Below, in pieces: positions 21,837 to 21,879 of a stretch of 21,879 nt of DNA. The DNA lies in the NCBI GenBank assembly GCA_045539095.1, contig JAZQER010000029.1, positions 1 through 21,879 of the forward strand. The letters run 5' to 3'. Within the stretch, counting starts at the first letter, position 1, and the number at the start of each line of letters is the position of its first letter. The translations under genes and the position numbers were made by a program. A model generated the notes under the pieces. The model was not told the origin of the DNA and searched no databases. It was given only the letters and a program-made list of their open reading frames with translations. The stretch comes from SFWF01 sp045539095 (GTDB lineage: Bacteria > Bacillota > Clostridia > Oscillospirales > Acutalibacteraceae).

Positions 21837-21879
21837 TATTCATCACCTGTATAAATTCTACCACTATTCCCTGTATCTA

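Overview
The window looks like a chromosomal segment of a Gram-positive, spore-forming Clostridia species, probably near Oscillospiraceae/Ruminococcaceae. The evidence is the hrcA-grpE-dnaK-dnaJ order behind a perfect CIRCE operator, a SpoVAE-type spore protein, a tRNA with encoded CCA, strong Shine-Dalgarno (SD) sites, sigma-A promoters and a sortase-anchored surface protein. The species cannot be fixed from sequence reading alone.

Left part (1-3664, minus strand): a class I heat-shock operon, hrcA-grpE-dnaK, with the first five codons of dnaJ at the edge. A TTGACA promoter and the CIRCE site sit upstream of hrcA. Next (3780-5446): a nagA-type deacetylase on plus, converging on a solitary spoVAE-type gene on minus and sharing a 16-bp bidirectional terminator. 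Then an AlkD-like DNA repair protein (5551-6222) and tRNA-Leu(CAG) behind a perfect consensus promoter, followed by a terminator and an unexplained two-hairpin element.

Centre (6596-14078, minus strand): a two-gene unit. A LuxR-HTH/MalT-type regulator lacking the ATPase half lies 12 bp upstream of a 1960-residue secreted protein. That protein has a signal peptide, a von Willebrand A (VWA) domain with a complete MIDAS, eight tandem isopeptide-type beta domains, an IPETG sorting signal, a membrane helix and a basic tail. It ends at a strong intrinsic terminator. This is the most distinctive accessory system here: a long, self-crosslinked wall-anchored adhesin with its own regulator.

Right-centre (14201-19308, minus strand): hexitol metabolism (an L-sorbose-1-phosphate reductase-like MDR dehydrogenase plus mannitol-1-phosphate 5-dehydrogenase, with their own promoter and terminator). 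It is preceded by a tightly overlapping PTS_EIIC_2-type permease - endonuclease III - TcdA unit. Divergent from the latter is a histidine phosphatase-ruvX pair on plus that ends in a strong terminator.

Right end (20461-21879): an AT-rich, eroded mobile-element region. A sigma-factor-like ORF has a leader with a terminator hairpin and a second hairpin that hides its SD. Its 3' half has been replaced by REP-like repeats (core GGGGACGGTTCT). More copies flank an unknown one-helix membrane ORF and truncate a REP-associated tyrosine transposase (RAYT) after about 33 codons. No CRISPR array, rRNA or complete transposase is visible.
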